Origin: Moraxellaceae bacterium
Lineage (GTDB): Bacteria; Pseudomonadota; Gammaproteobacteria; Pseudomonadales; Moraxellaceae
Assembly (NCBI GenBank): GCA_029237815.1
Contig: JAQZBP010000009.1
Span: forward strand, 62,001-126,000
Length of the DNA stretch: 64,000 nt
Direction of reading: 5' to 3'
Part shown: piece by piece, positions 1 to 11,187 of the stretch
Position numbering within the stretch: position 1 is the stretch's first letter
How the letters are laid out: each line of letters starts with the position of its first letter
The notes under the pieces: model-generated
What the model was told of the DNA's origin: nothing
Databases searched by the model: none
The model's input: only the letters and a program-made list of their open reading frames with translations
Translations under genes and position numbers: made by a program

Positions 1-848
1 CGCTGCTGGCGCTGCTCGCCCTCGGGGGCTGCGCCCACTCGCCGGTCGCGACGCCGGCGGACACCGCCACCGCGCCGGCGCTCACGCCCTCTGAAAGCGC
101 GGCGCAGGCGCTCGCCCGCCGCGACTTCCGCGAGGCGCTGCGGCAGTACCACGAGCTGCGCAAGAATTTTCCCGAGAGCCACGACGCCGGCATCGGGCTT
201 GGCGAAGCCTGGCTTGGCCTCGGCGAGGCGCGCCCCGCGCTCGCCGTGTTCAGCGAAGTGCTGGCGCAACACCCGCTCGATGCCGACGCGATGGAAGGCC
301 TCGGCATTGCCCACCTCGGCCTGCAGGACATCAGCGCTGCGGAAACGCAGCTCGCGCGCGTGCTGCTGCAGCGCCCGAAAAGCTGGCGCGCGCTCAACGG
401 CCTGGGCCTCGTCGCCGACATGCGCGCCAACTATCCGGCGGCGCGCGACTGGTACGAGCAGGCGCTGGCCGTGCAGCCCCAGGAGGCGTCCATCCTGAAC
501 AACTACGGCTATTCGCGGCTGATGTCCGGCGACTACGCCGGCGCGGAAGCGCTGCTGGTGCAGGCGGTGCGCCTGAGCCCCGGCAATGCGCGCCTGCGCA
601 ACAACCTGCTGCAGGCCGTGGCCTGGCAGGGCGATTACCGGCGCGCGCTCGGCCTGCGCGGCGAGGTGTCGCGGCACGAGGCGCTCAACAATGTCGGCTA
701 TGTGGCGTGGCTGCGCGGCGACCTGCGCGAGGCGCGGCGCTTTTTCCAGCAGGCGATCGATGCGAGCCCGGCCTGGTATCACGCGGCGGCTGCCAATCTG
801 GAGCGGCTGGAGCAGGAGATGGCCGGCACCGCCCTGTCAGGAGGCTGA
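1..848 (+). CDS. TPR-repeat lipoprotein, TadD-like, 5' end cut by window
   Basis: The frame is open from base 3 to TGA at 846-848, so the gene begins just outside the window. The first visible residues are hydrophobic and end in LALGGC, a lipobox, so only a few residues of a lipoprotein signal are missing and the mature protein should be membrane-tethered in the periplasm. The following ~260 residues hold tetratricopeptide-like helix pairs about 34 residues apart (for example ALNGLGLVADMRANYPAA and ILNNYGYSRLMSGDYAGA), a protein-interaction scaffold. The layout resembles TadD of the Flp/Tad pilus system, but no other tad gene is visible, so a generic TPR lipoprotein is equally possible. It converges on the OmpA-type gene, with 44 bp between the two stop codons. 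Confidence 0.75.
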   Translation, partial: LLALLALGGCAHSPVATPADTATAPALTPSESAAQALARRDFREALRQYHELRKNFPESHDAGIGLGEAWLGLGEARPALAVFSEVLAQHPLDADAMEGLGIAHLGLQDISAAETQLARVLLQRPKSWRALNGLGLVADMRANYPAARDWYEQALAVQPQEASILNNYGYSRLMSGDYAGAEALLVQAVRLSPGNARLRNNLLQAVAWQGDYRRALGLRGEVSRHEALNNVGYVAWLRGDLREARRFFQQAIDASPAWYHAAAANLERLEQEMAGTALSGG

Positions 849-892
849 GTGCCGGCGGGTGTTGCGGGCGCTGTGCAGTGCCGCGCTGCGGC

Positions 893-1861
893 TCAGCCCG
901 CCGGACAGGCCACGGCGGCGGTGACGCCGACCGTGGCGCGCGGCAGCGTGCGCGGCACTTCCCGGCGTTCGCCCAGCGGCACCTGGCGCGTGCCGGTGGG
1001 CAGGCGGCCGCGCGTGCGGATCTCGACGCGGCGGTCGGGCTTCAGGCAACTGATCAGCTCGCACTTCACCAGGCGGTCCGGGCACTGGTCCGGCGCCGTC
1101 ACCGGCTTGCTGGCGCCCATGCCGGCGGTTTCGATGCTGGCCGCGGCAATGCCTTGCGCCACCAGCGCCGCCTTCACCGCGAGCGCACGGCGGCGCGACA
1201 GCGCCAGGTTGGCGGCGGCCGCGCCGACGCGGTCGGTATGGCCGATCACGGTGATCTTCAGGTCCTGCGCGCGCCGCGCCTTGAGGATGCCGGCAACCTC
1301 GACCACGGCGTTGCGGCCTTCCTGCGTGAGCTGGTCGTCGCCGAAATAAAACGAGGCGTCGGAGTTCAGCACCAGCGGCTCGAACACGACCTCGTCGCGG
1401 TAACGCGGCGTGCGCGCGGCATCCGGTGCCACCGCGGCGCTGTCGCTGCCCAGGCTGGCCGCCAGGGCCGCCGCCGCGGCAGCGCGCTCCGTACTCACCG
1501 GCAGGGCGGCCGGCGCATCGCCTGACGGCGCATCGACCGGAGCGGACTCGTCCGCCGCCTCATCAGTCGCGGCGACCGACTCTTCGGGCGCGGCCTCCGG
1601 CGCCTCCTCTTCCTCCGCTGCCTTTTCCGCTTCCGCCGCGACGGCTTCTTCCAGCGCGCGCACGACCTCCGGATCACACTCGGGAATCGCCAGCAGCGGA
1701 CGCCATTCCGCGGTGCGCCAGCAGCGCCCTTCGGCGTCCTGCAGGAGCTGGCCCCTGGGCGTGGTGAGATAACCGGGCACGCGGCTCGCCACCGGCGTCA
1801 GGCCACAGGCCGCCAGCACGGCGGCGAGGCCGCCCATCAGGATCAATCGCTGCAGCTTCAT
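893..1861 (-). CDS. OmpA-family peptidoglycan-binding lipoprotein
   Basis: A 322-residue protein. The chosen ATG gives a clean lipoprotein signal (MKLQRLILMGGLAAVLAACG, Cys19), while the longer frame adds 27 unlikely residues. After a short domain comes an Ala/Glu/Asp-rich linker (about residues 65-140), then an OmpA C-terminal domain with GHTDRVG, LSRRRALAVKAAL and RRVEIRTRG, the residues that grip peptidoglycan diaminopimelate in this family. It probably links the outer membrane to the cell wall. It starts 2 bp after the autotransporter stop on the same strand, so the two are very likely cotranscribed. A Cys-containing insertion (DQCPDRLVKCELISCLK) lies just before the final conserved Arg motif, as in several longer OmpA-like lipoproteins. 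The family is secure; the specific role is not known. Confidence 0.85.
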   Translation of the reverse strand: MKLQRLILMGGLAAVLAACGLTPVASRVPGYLTTPRGQLLQDAEGRCWRTAEWRPLLAIPECDPEVVRALEEAVAAEAEKAAEEEEAPEAAPEESVAATDEAADESAPVDAPSGDAPAALPVSTERAAAAAALAASLGSDSAAVAPDAARTPRYRDEVVFEPLVLNSDASFYFGDDQLTQEGRNAVVEVAGILKARRAQDLKITVIGHTDRVGAAAANLALSRRRALAVKAALVAQGIAAASIETAGMGASKPVTAPDQCPDRLVKCELISCLKPDRRVEIRTRGRLPTGTRQVPLGERREVPRTLPRATVGVTAAVACPAG

Positions 1862-1863
1862 GC

Positions 1864-4800
1864 CTACCACCTGTACTGCATGCTGAGCACGCCGTTGTGT
1901 TCGTCGCTGCTGCCGCTGACGCGGCCCTCGTAACCGCCCCACAGCGCCAGCTGCGTGGTGAGGTAGACCTCGGCGCCAACGGAGAGCGCCAGCGCGGCGC
2001 TGTCATCGGCCGTGCTTTTCACCGTGAAGGTGTTGGCGGCGCCGCCGAAGCGCAGTGTCTGCTCGCCCTGCGTCGCGCCGAAGGGCTGCAGCAGCGCGAG
2101 GCCGCCATTGAGCTGCGCCCAGCGCGTGTCGCCGGCCAGCCAGGGGCGCGAGAGCTCGAGGCCGATACCGAATTCGCCCAGCATCTCGCTGCCTGATGCA
2201 GCGGTCAGCGTGACATCCGCCGGGCCGGCTTCCTGCAGCGCGTCGCGCTCCAGCAACTGCACGTTCAGCAGCGCATGCGGACGCAGGCCGAGGCTCGCCA
2301 CGTGCAGGGGCAGGCCGGCCTCGAACGCGGCGCTGAGCGTGCTGGTGGCCAGCGTGCCCTGCGTGCGCGCCACCGTGCCGCCGAAGGGAATGCGCCGCGT
2401 CACGTCGCTGTCCTGCGCGGCCATGCTGAGCGCGCCCTTGTACTGCAGGCCGGCGCCGCTGTCCCAGCGCCCGTACAGCCCGGCGAAGGTGGCGCTGGCC
2501 GTGCCTTCGGCGGCGCGGTTGTCGTAGGCGAGATCGCCGTCCAGCGTGCCGGCGGCGAAGCCGAGCAGGAGCTCGTCGCGCCAGTAGCCGTCCACGCCGA
2601 GCGCGAGCAGCTGGCCCGAGAGGCTGCCGCCGGCGCTGCCGACGCTGTCGTCGCTGCTTTCGCTGGTCTCCACCGCCACCGCGTCGACCCACACGCCTTC
2701 GATGCGCGAGGTCGGGCCGTCGTAGCGCCACATCGGCGCACTCGCGGCCGGCACCGCCGGCGGCTGCGGCAGCGTGCCCTGGCGCAGGGTGTTGAGGTCG
2801 GCGAGCGGGAAATTCGCCACGCCGCCGCGCGAGGCCAGGCCGAGCCGGCTGCCGCGTCGGCTGAGCAGCTGGCTGAAGCGCGCCGCACTGCGCGCGCCGG
2901 CGTTGGCGGCGACGAGCAGGCTGTCGCCGCTCAGCGCCGAGAACGCGTCACGCGCCTGCTCCGCCGACAGCGGCGCGATGCGCGCGGCCAGCGGATCGCT
3001 CGCGTTCGCCGCCTCCATCGCGTCGATGGCGGTCGCCACCTGCTGCTGGTTCCAGTTCAGCGTGACGGTGTTGAAGGCGATGCTGTTGCGCGCGAACGCC
3101 ACCTGCACATCCGTCGGCCCGTAGGCCACGCTGGTGGTGAGGAAGACGAGCTCGTTGTTCACCGTGGCAAAGCTGCCGGTCACCGCGCCCGCGGTGAGGA
3201 TGGTGTAGCTGCAGCAGCCGGCCACGGTGTAGTCGCCGGGCTGCGGCAGCACCGTCAGCGTGCCGCCCAGCGTGGCGGTGCCGCCGACGACGACGCGATC
3301 GGTGGCACCGCTGGCGTCCACTTCGATCTCGAGCTCGCTGCCGGCGCCGAGCGTAAAGTCGCCACCGATGCTGAGCGTGCCGAAGGAGTTGCCCGGCGCC
3401 ACGCGGCCGTTGCCGGCGTCGAGGTCGCCGAGCAGCGTGCCGGTGCCCTGCAGCCCGGTGCCGGCCGCGAGGGTCAGGTCGCCGCCGAGGAGGCCGTCGA
3501 GGCGCAGGCTGCCGTTGTCGACCCAGGTGTGGCCGGCGAAGGCGCTGTTGTCCCCGGGCAGGCGCAGCTCGCCCGTGCCGAGCTGGCGCAGGTCGCCACT
3601 GCCGGTGAGTGCGCGCGTGAAGTTGACCACGTCGCTGCGGTCCAGGCTGAGCGTCGCGCCGGTTGCGATAAAGGCGTTGCCGGTGAGCAGGCCCTGCGTG
3701 CCGCCATCGCCGACGCGCAGCTCGCCGCCCAGCACGCTGACGTTGCTGCCGAGCAGGCTGGTCACGCTGAGGCGGCCCGCGCCGTCCTTGATGAACAGGC
3801 CGTTGCCGCTGACCTGGCTGTCGAAGGCGACATCGAAGCCGTTGGTGTCGAGCCCGCCGCCACCGGCGCGCAGGCGGATCGCACGCAGGTCGTCGAAGGC
3901 GGCCTCAAAACGCAGCAGGCCGCCGTCCATGATGAGCTCGCCGCTACCCAGACGCGCGTCGCTGTCCACGCCGAGGCGTCCGCCTTCGATGACGACGCCG
4001 CCGGTTTGCGTGTTAGTGCCGGTGAGCACGGTGGTGCCGTCGCCGCGCTGCACGAGCAGGCCGGCGCCCGCGAGATCGGCGGCGACCGTGACGTCGTCGC
4101 TGCGGTTGATCACGAGCCGCGTGCCGAGCGCCAGGCCGACCGCGCCGCTGATGTTGCCGACAGTGCCGCCATCGCCGATCTGCAGCTCGCCGCTGTAGAC
4201 CTGCGTGCCGCCCGCGTGCGCGAAGTCGCCGAGCACGGTGAGCAGGCCGGGCCCGCTTTTCTGCACGAGGCCGGCGCCGCTGGTGTCGCCGCTGAACACG
4301 GAGGCGTCGCTGCGATCGAAGATCACGCGCGTGCCGGCGGCAAGGTCCACATCGCCGTTCAGGCTGCCGGTGCTGCCGCCGAGGCCGACGCGCAGGTTGC
4401 CGCTCTCGACCTGGAAGGTGCCGGTGAAAAGCTGGTCGCCCGTGAGCACGAGTTCGCCGCCGCCCTGCTTGATCACAGTGCCGTCGCCGCTGATGACCTG
4501 GCCGTACTGCGTCAGGTCGCTGCGACCGAACACCAGGCTGGCGCCCGTGTCCACGGCGACGTCGCTGGCGAGAATGCCCTTGAGGCCGCTGCCGATCTGC
4601 AGCGTGCCCTCGGCCACGTGCACGTCGCCGCCACTGCCGGCCAGTCCGGTGAACACCAGCGTGCCGGTGCCCGTCTTGGTGAAGAGTCCGGTCTGCGCGA
4701 AATCGCCGTCGTAGACAAAGCTGTCGCTGCCGTTCACCACCAGGCGGCCACCGCCGCTGCCGACCGTGATGTCACGGTCGATGTCGCCGAGCAGCACGAT

Positions 4801-7596
4801 GCCGCCGTCCTGGTCGAGCGTGACGGTACCGAAGCCGAGGCCGCGCTCGCTGTAGGCGCCGACCAGGCCGTTCAGCACGGTGAGACCGCCGAGGAAGGTG
4901 TTGGCCTCGCCGGGATTGAAGGTGACGGTGCCGCTGCCATTGACGAGCACGCTGCCGGCGCCGGTGATGTTGCCGTCGAGATTGAGAGCGCCCGAGCGGT
5001 TGATGACGAGCTGCGCGCCGCTGGCGATGCCGACATTGCCGCTGATGCTGCCGCCCGCGCCGCCGTTGCCGACCTGCAGCGTGCCGGCGGCGATGTCGAC
5101 GCCGCCCGGCAGGTCGAGGGTGCCGGTGAGGAGCAGGCGCCCTGTCCCTTCCTTGCGCAGCGCGCTGTCGGCGGCGGATCCGGTGATGCCGCCCACGGAT
5201 TGCACGTCATACGTGCCGACATCGACCACGCCGATGCCGTTCAGGATCTGAATCGGCCGCAGCGACACCGTATCGGTCAGCACCTTCAGGCCGCCGCCCA
5301 TGGTGAGCTGCAGGTTGCCGCTGCCCAGGGCGTTGGGGTTCGCGAGCGCGAGGTAGCTGCCTTCGCCCATCACGACGGCATTGCCGAGATAGGTGTTGGC
5401 GCGGGTGAGCGTCAGCGTGCCGGCACCGTATTTCACGAAGTTGCCGACGCCGCTGATCACGCCGTTCAGCGTGATGTCGCCAATCACCCCGCCACCGCCG
5501 GCGAGCGTGATGTCGAGGTCGCTGCTCGATTGCTGGCTGGAGAAGGCGCCGCCCGCGAGCGTGAGCGGGCCGGTGCCGATGCTGGTGTCATCGGCCATGT
5601 TGAGGATGGCGCCGAGATCAACCGTCGTGCCGCCGCTGTAGGTGTTGCCGGCGGCCAGCGACTGCGCGCCGTAGGCCGCGAAGTCCGCCAGCGGGTTGAA
5701 GGTGGGGGGCAGCACGCTGCGGGTGATCGTGACGCCGCCGGTGCCGGTGATCGTGCCGCTAAAAGCGGCGTCCAGTGGCGGGTCCTCGCTGCCGAGGGAG
5801 ATGGTCAGCCGCTGCGCGCCCAGCTCGACGGTGCCAACGCCGTTGAGCGCCGCAATCGTGCGGTTGGCGCCGCCGAGATCGTAGACCGCGTCCGCGTGGA
5901 CGTGCAGGCTGCCGGTGGCGATGGCGCCCGCCACGCGACCGTCGAGGATCACGGTGTCGCCGGTGCTGGTCTGGGTGCCGGTCAGCGTGGTGGTGCCGTC
6001 ACCATCGAAGGCGAGGTAGGGGCGGGTACCGTCCAGCGACACGTTCCAGCCACTGATGCTCGACAGGTCAATGTCGAAGCCGCCGTTGTCGATCGTCCCG
6101 GTCGAGAGCAGCGTGATCGGGCGCAGGGCAAACGCGTCGGCGAAGCGGATGCGACCGCCATCGAGCTCCAGGCTGCTGCCGCCGAGGCGGGCATCGCTGT
6201 CGAGCACGAGCGCGCCCTGGCTCACCCGCCAGCTGCCGACATGACTGGAGGTGCCGGCCAGCACCAGGTCGCCCGAGCCGCTCTTGACGACGGTACCGCT
6301 GCCGGAGATGTCGCTGGCCAGCACGGCCTCGCCCGAGGTGACGCCGACCCGCGCGCCGCCGTTGTCGACCACGATGTCGCGGGACAGGGTCAAGCCATCC
6401 GAGAGCAGCAGACCGCCGTCGTTGAGCGCGACGACGCCGCTGCCGGTGCCGAGCGCGCCGATGCTGCGCACCAGGACGTCCGCGCCTTCCACATAAAGGT
6501 TGCCGTTGAAACGGTTCTCGCCGCCCAGCACCACCTGGCCGTAGATCAGGCCCGAGGTCGGGTCGGCGGCATCGCGCAGCGTGGCGCCGCCGCCCGCCAC
6601 CAGCACGTTCCATTGCGCGTAGCTGCTGGCGGGCAGCAGGCCCGTCCCGACACTGTCGCTGATGCTGTCCTCGATGGTGAGCACCTGGCTGCCGCCCACG
6701 CGCAGCAGCAGGTTGCCCGAACCGCCGAGGAAGATGCCGTCGCCCGCGGCGGTCCCGACCGCGGCGTCGCCGGCACGGAAGCCGCCGCTGGCGTCATTGT
6801 CCTTGATCGTGCTCGCGCTGCTGATCGACAGGCTGCCGCCATCGGCCACATAGATGGCGCCGCCGAAGCCGGCGCCCCCGCCACCGCCCGTGGTGCCGCC
6901 CGCGCCGCCGCCCGTGCCCGCCGCGCCACCGGTGGCGCCGGCCCCGCCGCCGCCCCCGAAGCCGCCGTCACCGCCGTCACCCGCCTGGCTGCTACCGCCG
7001 CCGGCGCCGAACCCGCCGTCCCCGGCGCTGCCGGCCACGGTGCCGGTGCCGCCGGCCCCACCTTCGAAGCCACCGCCGTCGCCGCCCAGGCCCGGCGCGC
7101 CTGCCCCGCCGGCGGCCTCGCTGTTGATCACCGTCACGTTGGAGAGCAGCACGTCGGCACGGCTGTTCACGAGCAGCGCCCCGCCCGCGCCGAGGCCGCC
7201 ACCGCCGCCCGCGCTGCCGGCCTCGCCCTGGGCCAGGCCGCCGGCCAGCGTCAGGTTGCTGACCTGCACCAGGATGCGCGGCCCGACACCCGCCGGGTCG
7301 CCCAGCACCAGCATCTGGTGCTGGCTCTGGCCCTCGAGCGAAAAGCCGTTGCCGCGGAGGCTCACCGCGTTGGTGATGGCCGGCAGCGAATCCGTCAGGG
7401 CGATGCTGGAGCGGATGTCGATGAAGTGCGCGCCGGCGGTGCCGTTGAGGCTGAGGATGGCGGCGCGCAGCTCGGCCTCGGTGGTCACGGCATAGGTGGC
7501 GGCCTGGGCCGACTGCAGCAGGCCGAGCAGGCAGGCCGTGACGAGGGCCCGGCGGGCAAACGGCGGGCACAGGGAAGGAGGCGAAAGGCGGCGCAT
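1864..7596 (-). CDS. Large autotransporter with PATR beta-helix passenger
   Basis: 1910 residues. An N-terminal signal peptide (cleavage after LLQSAQA, about residue 32) precedes a long passenger. Residues ~120-250 are very glycine-rich. The rest of the passenger is built of repeated autotransporter-associated beta-strand units such as GSGTVVKSGSGDLVLAGTSS and GAGTLTLTRANTYLGN, typical of a right-handed beta-helix. The last ~300 residues, starting near residue 1610 (MWRYDGPTSRIEGVWVDAV), form the beta-barrel translocator and end in MQYRW with a terminal aromatic residue for BAM recognition. This is type V secretion: the barrel inserts in the outer membrane and the passenger is exposed or released. 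No passenger protease motif was recognised, so adhesion or aggregation is the likeliest role, by inference. It appears to head an operon with the OmpA-type lipoprotein gene. Confidence 0.92.
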   Translation of the reverse strand: MRRLSPPSLCPPFARRALVTACLLGLLQSAQAATYAVTTEAELRAAILSLNGTAGAHFIDIRSSIALTDSLPAITNAVSLRGNGFSLEGQSQHQMLVLGDPAGVGPRILVQVSNLTLAGGLAQGEAGSAGGGGGLGAGGALLVNSRADVLLSNVTVINSEAAGGAGAPGLGGDGGGFEGGAGGTGTVAGSAGDGGFGAGGGSSQAGDGGDGGFGGGGGAGATGGAAGTGGGAGGTTGGGGGAGFGGAIYVADGGSLSISSASTIKDNDASGGFRAGDAAVGTAAGDGIFLGGSGNLLLRVGGSQVLTIEDSISDSVGTGLLPASSYAQWNVLVAGGGATLRDAADPTSGLIYGQVVLGGENRFNGNLYVEGADVLVRSIGALGTGSGVVALNDGGLLLSDGLTLSRDIVVDNGGARVGVTSGEAVLASDISGSGTVVKSGSGDLVLAGTSSHVGSWRVSQGALVLDSDARLGGSSLELDGGRIRFADAFALRPITLLSTGTIDNGGFDIDLSSISGWNVSLDGTRPYLAFDGDGTTTLTGTQTSTGDTVILDGRVAGAIATGSLHVHADAVYDLGGANRTIAALNGVGTVELGAQRLTISLGSEDPPLDAAFSGTITGTGGVTITRSVLPPTFNPLADFAAYGAQSLAAGNTYSGGTTVDLGAILNMADDTSIGTGPLTLAGGAFSSQQSSSDLDITLAGGGGVIGDITLNGVISGVGNFVKYGAGTLTLTRANTYLGNAVVMGEGSYLALANPNALGSGNLQLTMGGGLKVLTDTVSLRPIQILNGIGVVDVGTYDVQSVGGITGSAADSALRKEGTGRLLLTGTLDLPGGVDIAAGTLQVGNGGAGGSISGNVGIASGAQLVINRSGALNLDGNITGAGSVLVNGSGTVTFNPGEANTFLGGLTVLNGLVGAYSERGLGFGTVTLDQDGGIVLLGDIDRDITVGSGGGRLVVNGSDSFVYDGDFAQTGLFTKTGTGTLVFTGLAGSGGDVHVAEGTLQIGSGLKGILASDVAVDTGASLVFGRSDLTQYGQVISGDGTVIKQGGGELVLTGDQLFTGTFQVESGNLRVGLGGSTGSLNGDVDLAAGTRVIFDRSDASVFSGDTSGAGLVQKSGPGLLTVLGDFAHAGGTQVYSGELQIGDGGTVGNISGAVGLALGTRLVINRSDDVTVAADLAGAGLLVQRGDGTTVLTGTNTQTGGVVIEGGRLGVDSDARLGSGELIMDGGLLRFEAAFDDLRAIRLRAGGGGLDTNGFDVAFDSQVSGNGLFIKDGAGRLSVTSLLGSNVSVLGGELRVGDGGTQGLLTGNAFIATGATLSLDRSDVVNFTRALTGSGDLRQLGTGELRLPGDNSAFAGHTWVDNGSLRLDGLLGGDLTLAAGTGLQGTGTLLGDLDAGNGRVAPGNSFGTLSIGGDFTLGAGSELEIEVDASGATDRVVVGGTATLGGTLTVLPQPGDYTVAGCCSYTILTAGAVTGSFATVNNELVFLTTSVAYGPTDVQVAFARNSIAFNTVTLNWNQQQVATAIDAMEAANASDPLAARIAPLSAEQARDAFSALSGDSLLVAANAGARSAARFSQLLSRRGSRLGLASRGGVANFPLADLNTLRQGTLPQPPAVPAASAPMWRYDGPTSRIEGVWVDAVAVETSESSDDSVGSAGGSLSGQLLALGVDGYWRDELLLGFAAGTLDGDLAYDNRAAEGTASATFAGLYGRWDSGAGLQYKGALSMAAQDSDVTRRIPFGGTVARTQGTLATSTLSAAFEAGLPLHVASLGLRPHALLNVQLLERDALQEAGPADVTLTAASGSEMLGEFGIGLELSRPWLAGDTRWAQLNGGLALLQPFGATQGEQTLRFGGAANTFTVKSTADDSAALALSVGAEVYLTTQLALWGGYEGRVSGSSDEHNGVLSMQYRW

Positions 7597-8130
7597 GAGG
7601 AAGCCTGTGGAGTCTGATTTTTAGTTGTTGTGGACGGCCGATCCGGTGGCGTCCTGGTGCCGACTCTAATGATTCCGGCGCAGCGGGAATATACGCAGGC
7701 TATGAAAATCCGGGCGCGAAGCGTCGTGTTTTGCGTCCTTGCCGGACCACCGCCGCAGCCCCGTCCTGTGTCGACCTGACGGATCGGCAATTCCGATGGC
7801 CGCCGTCTGTGGCGTTTCGCGGCACGCGAGTGCAGCACTGAACCGGTACGGCCCGATGACCCCGCTCGGACACCGACTCCGGGCGACCGACCCTGCGCCA
7901 TCGCCGCGCGCCCATGGCCTACCCCCGCCGGGCGGTTATACTTCCCGCCACTTCGGCCGGGGCCTTCCGGCCTTGTCACCCACACCGCTCCAGGATCCGG
8001 TTCAGCGCGGCGCCCGCCAGGGGCCACGCATTTGCCAAGGCGCAGGGTGGCGCGATCGCAACAACTCGCGCCCTGCAACGCCGGACCCCCGCGGCCGCTA
8101 TCGTTTTTGGCTTTCTCAACAGGTGCAGTA
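7597..8130. other. Intergenic region between divergent autotransporter and ettA genes
   Basis: About 530 bp with no convincing gene. It must hold the divergent promoters of the autotransporter gene and ettA. Short frames on both strands lack ribosome sites and family features. No clear hairpin or operator was recognised. Confidence 0.5.
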
Positions 8131-9792
<1,662 letters not shown>

Positions 9793-9796
9793 ACGA

Positions 9797-9822
9797 AAGG
9801 GGCGGTCAATTGACCGCCCCTT
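9797..9822 (+). terminator. Perfect palindrome terminator after ettA
   Basis: A 26-bp perfect palindrome begins 4 bp after the ettA stop (arms aaggggcggtc and gaccgcccctt), followed by the weak T/A tract ttaaatt. Its position and strength fit a rho-independent terminator. Confidence 0.75.
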
Positions 9823-9846
9823 AAATTGGCGGACCCGCCGCCCACA

Positions 9847-10707
9847 ATGAATAGCATGAAAATAAAAAAATCGGGGCGCAATACGCTTGCCGTCGCCTTG
9901 CTCGGCATGCTGCTTGATGGCTGCAGCTCATTCACCGCCCTTGACAAGGAAAAAAGTAAGCCGCACGAGCGACGAAACTACATTTATGCCGGCACGCGGG
10001 ACTTCTTCCCCGCACTTGCAAAGGAACCCAACAAGCTCGAATTTCCGATTATTTTGTATCCCTTCCTCGCGATTTACGGCGCCACCACCGTTGCCACGGA
10101 TACGGTCTTGCTTCCTCTCGCCATCCTAGGTAACAGCGGGAGCCGTAAGGAAGCCGCCGTACTCCGGCAGATGGCGGCAGAAGGACGGCCTCTGTCGCCA
10201 ACAAGCGACATGCCCGTCACGCAAGTTGAAATCATCAACCGAACTGACTTCAAGATTTACGATGTACTCCGGTTTGCCGATGCCGATCGCTGCAAACAAT
10301 CTTTCGATCTCACCTCCCGGATTGAAGAGTACGCCACTTTCGAAACCCGCCTCACACTGAACCATCGCGAATCCCTGCGTTTCCGCTTCCTGAAATTTAT
10401 CAAGAACGACGGTCGCACCCCGATTCCAGAAAATGCCCGTCCGTTATATGACAGCTCGTATACCTCTGCCGTACCACTCGAGCCACCTAAAGCCTATGTG
10501 ATTGAACGGCCCGAATACCTGGTCATCACCATCAAGCCCACCTCGACCCGGTTCCGGCTCGAGCTCATCGACGAAGCCGGCGAGTTCCGTGCCGTCGCCA
10601 GCGAACTGAAAGATGAACAGTGGGTGCCTGCCTATTCGGAGAACCGGAAAATTCCCCCGCTGGGCTGGTGTGCGCCGGCACAGGCAAGTAAGGCCGCCAG
10701 CCCGTGA
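9847..10707 (+). CDS. Putative lipoprotein with YceK/YidQ-like segment
   Basis: 286 residues from ATG 9847; ATG 9856 (MKIKKSGRN) is equally possible, as neither has a strong ribosome site. The hydrophobic leader ends in LLDGCSS, a lipobox-like cleavage site with an unusual Asp at -2. The segment GTRDFFPALAKEP followed by LEFPIILYPFLAIYGATTVA and DTVLLPLAI resembles the small YceK/YidQ lipoproteins, whose role is unknown. The remaining ~200 residues show no recognised domain. Codon use is AT-richer than in ettA. The gene sits between intact ettA and its degraded partial copy, which suggests it arrived, or was bracketed, when that duplication formed. Confidence 0.65.
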   Translation: MNSMKIKKSGRNTLAVALLGMLLDGCSSFTALDKEKSKPHERRNYIYAGTRDFFPALAKEPNKLEFPIILYPFLAIYGATTVATDTVLLPLAILGNSGSRKEAAVLRQMAAEGRPLSPTSDMPVTQVEIINRTDFKIYDVLRFADADRCKQSFDLTSRIEEYATFETRLTLNHRESLRFRFLKFIKNDGRTPIPENARPLYDSSYTSAVPLEPPKAYVIERPEYLVITIKPTSTRFRLELIDEAGEFRAVASELKDEQWVPAYSENRKIPPLGWCAPAQASKAASP

Positions 10708-10740
10708 GCCGCGCGTTGAACGATGAGCTCGAGCCTGCCG

Positions 10741-11143
10741 TGTCGGCCCCGGCAGCGCAGGCAAGACCACGCTGTTCCGCATGATGACTGGCGAGCAGAA
10801 ACGCGTCGGCGAACTCTCCGGGGGCGAGCGCAACCGCTTGCAGCTGGCGAAGATCCTGTGGGCCGGCGCCAACGTCATCCTCCTCGACGAACCCTCCAAC
10901 GACCTCGACGTGGAAACGTTGCGTGCGCTGTAAGAAGCCATCGGCACTTTCCCGGGCGTGGTGATGTGCGTATCGCACGATCGCTGGCTCCTGGACCGTA
11001 TCTGTACGCACATCCTGTCGTTTGATGGGGATGAGGTGGAGTGGTACGACGGGAACTATTCCGAGTTCGAGGAGTACCGGAAGAAGAAGCTGGGGGCGGA
11101 TGCGGGGCCGCATAGGATTAAGTACAAGAAGATTGGCGGGTGA
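10741..11143 (+). pseudogene. Degraded partial duplicate of ettA 3' end
   Basis: These ~400 bp match ettA 9196-9792 closely. The copy begins inside the second Walker A region ([14 protein letters not shown]) and then jumps directly to [14 protein letters not shown]: bases equivalent to 9253-9450 are missing. The deletion ends lie in two copies of agcagaag (9245-9252 and 9443-9450), so exactly 198 bp, or 66 codons, were lost in frame. A gaa-to-taa change at 10931-10933 then stops the frame, and the 3' part runs on to TGA 11141-11143. There is no start codon or promoter of its own. It cannot make a working ABC protein. Confidence 0.9.
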
Positions 11144-11149
11144 TGTGAA

Positions 11150-11184
11150 AAAAGGCTGGCTGAGAGCTTCCCAGCCAGCCTTTT
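11150..11184. terminator. Bidirectional terminator
   Basis: Arms aaaaggctggctg and cagccagcctttt form a 13-bp stem with a 9-nt loop. There is an A run before it and a T run after it, so it can act on both strands. It lies between the ettA fragment and the convergent flavoprotein fragment. Confidence 0.75.
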
Positions 11185-11187
11185 CCG

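Noticed and set aside
2275..7617. A 1780-codon open frame on the plus strand opposite the autotransporter.
   Set aside because: It lies antisense to a gene with a clear signal peptide, PATR repeats and beta-barrel end. Its translation is Ala/Val/Glu-rich without domains, as expected for the shadow of a GC-rich, repetitive gene.
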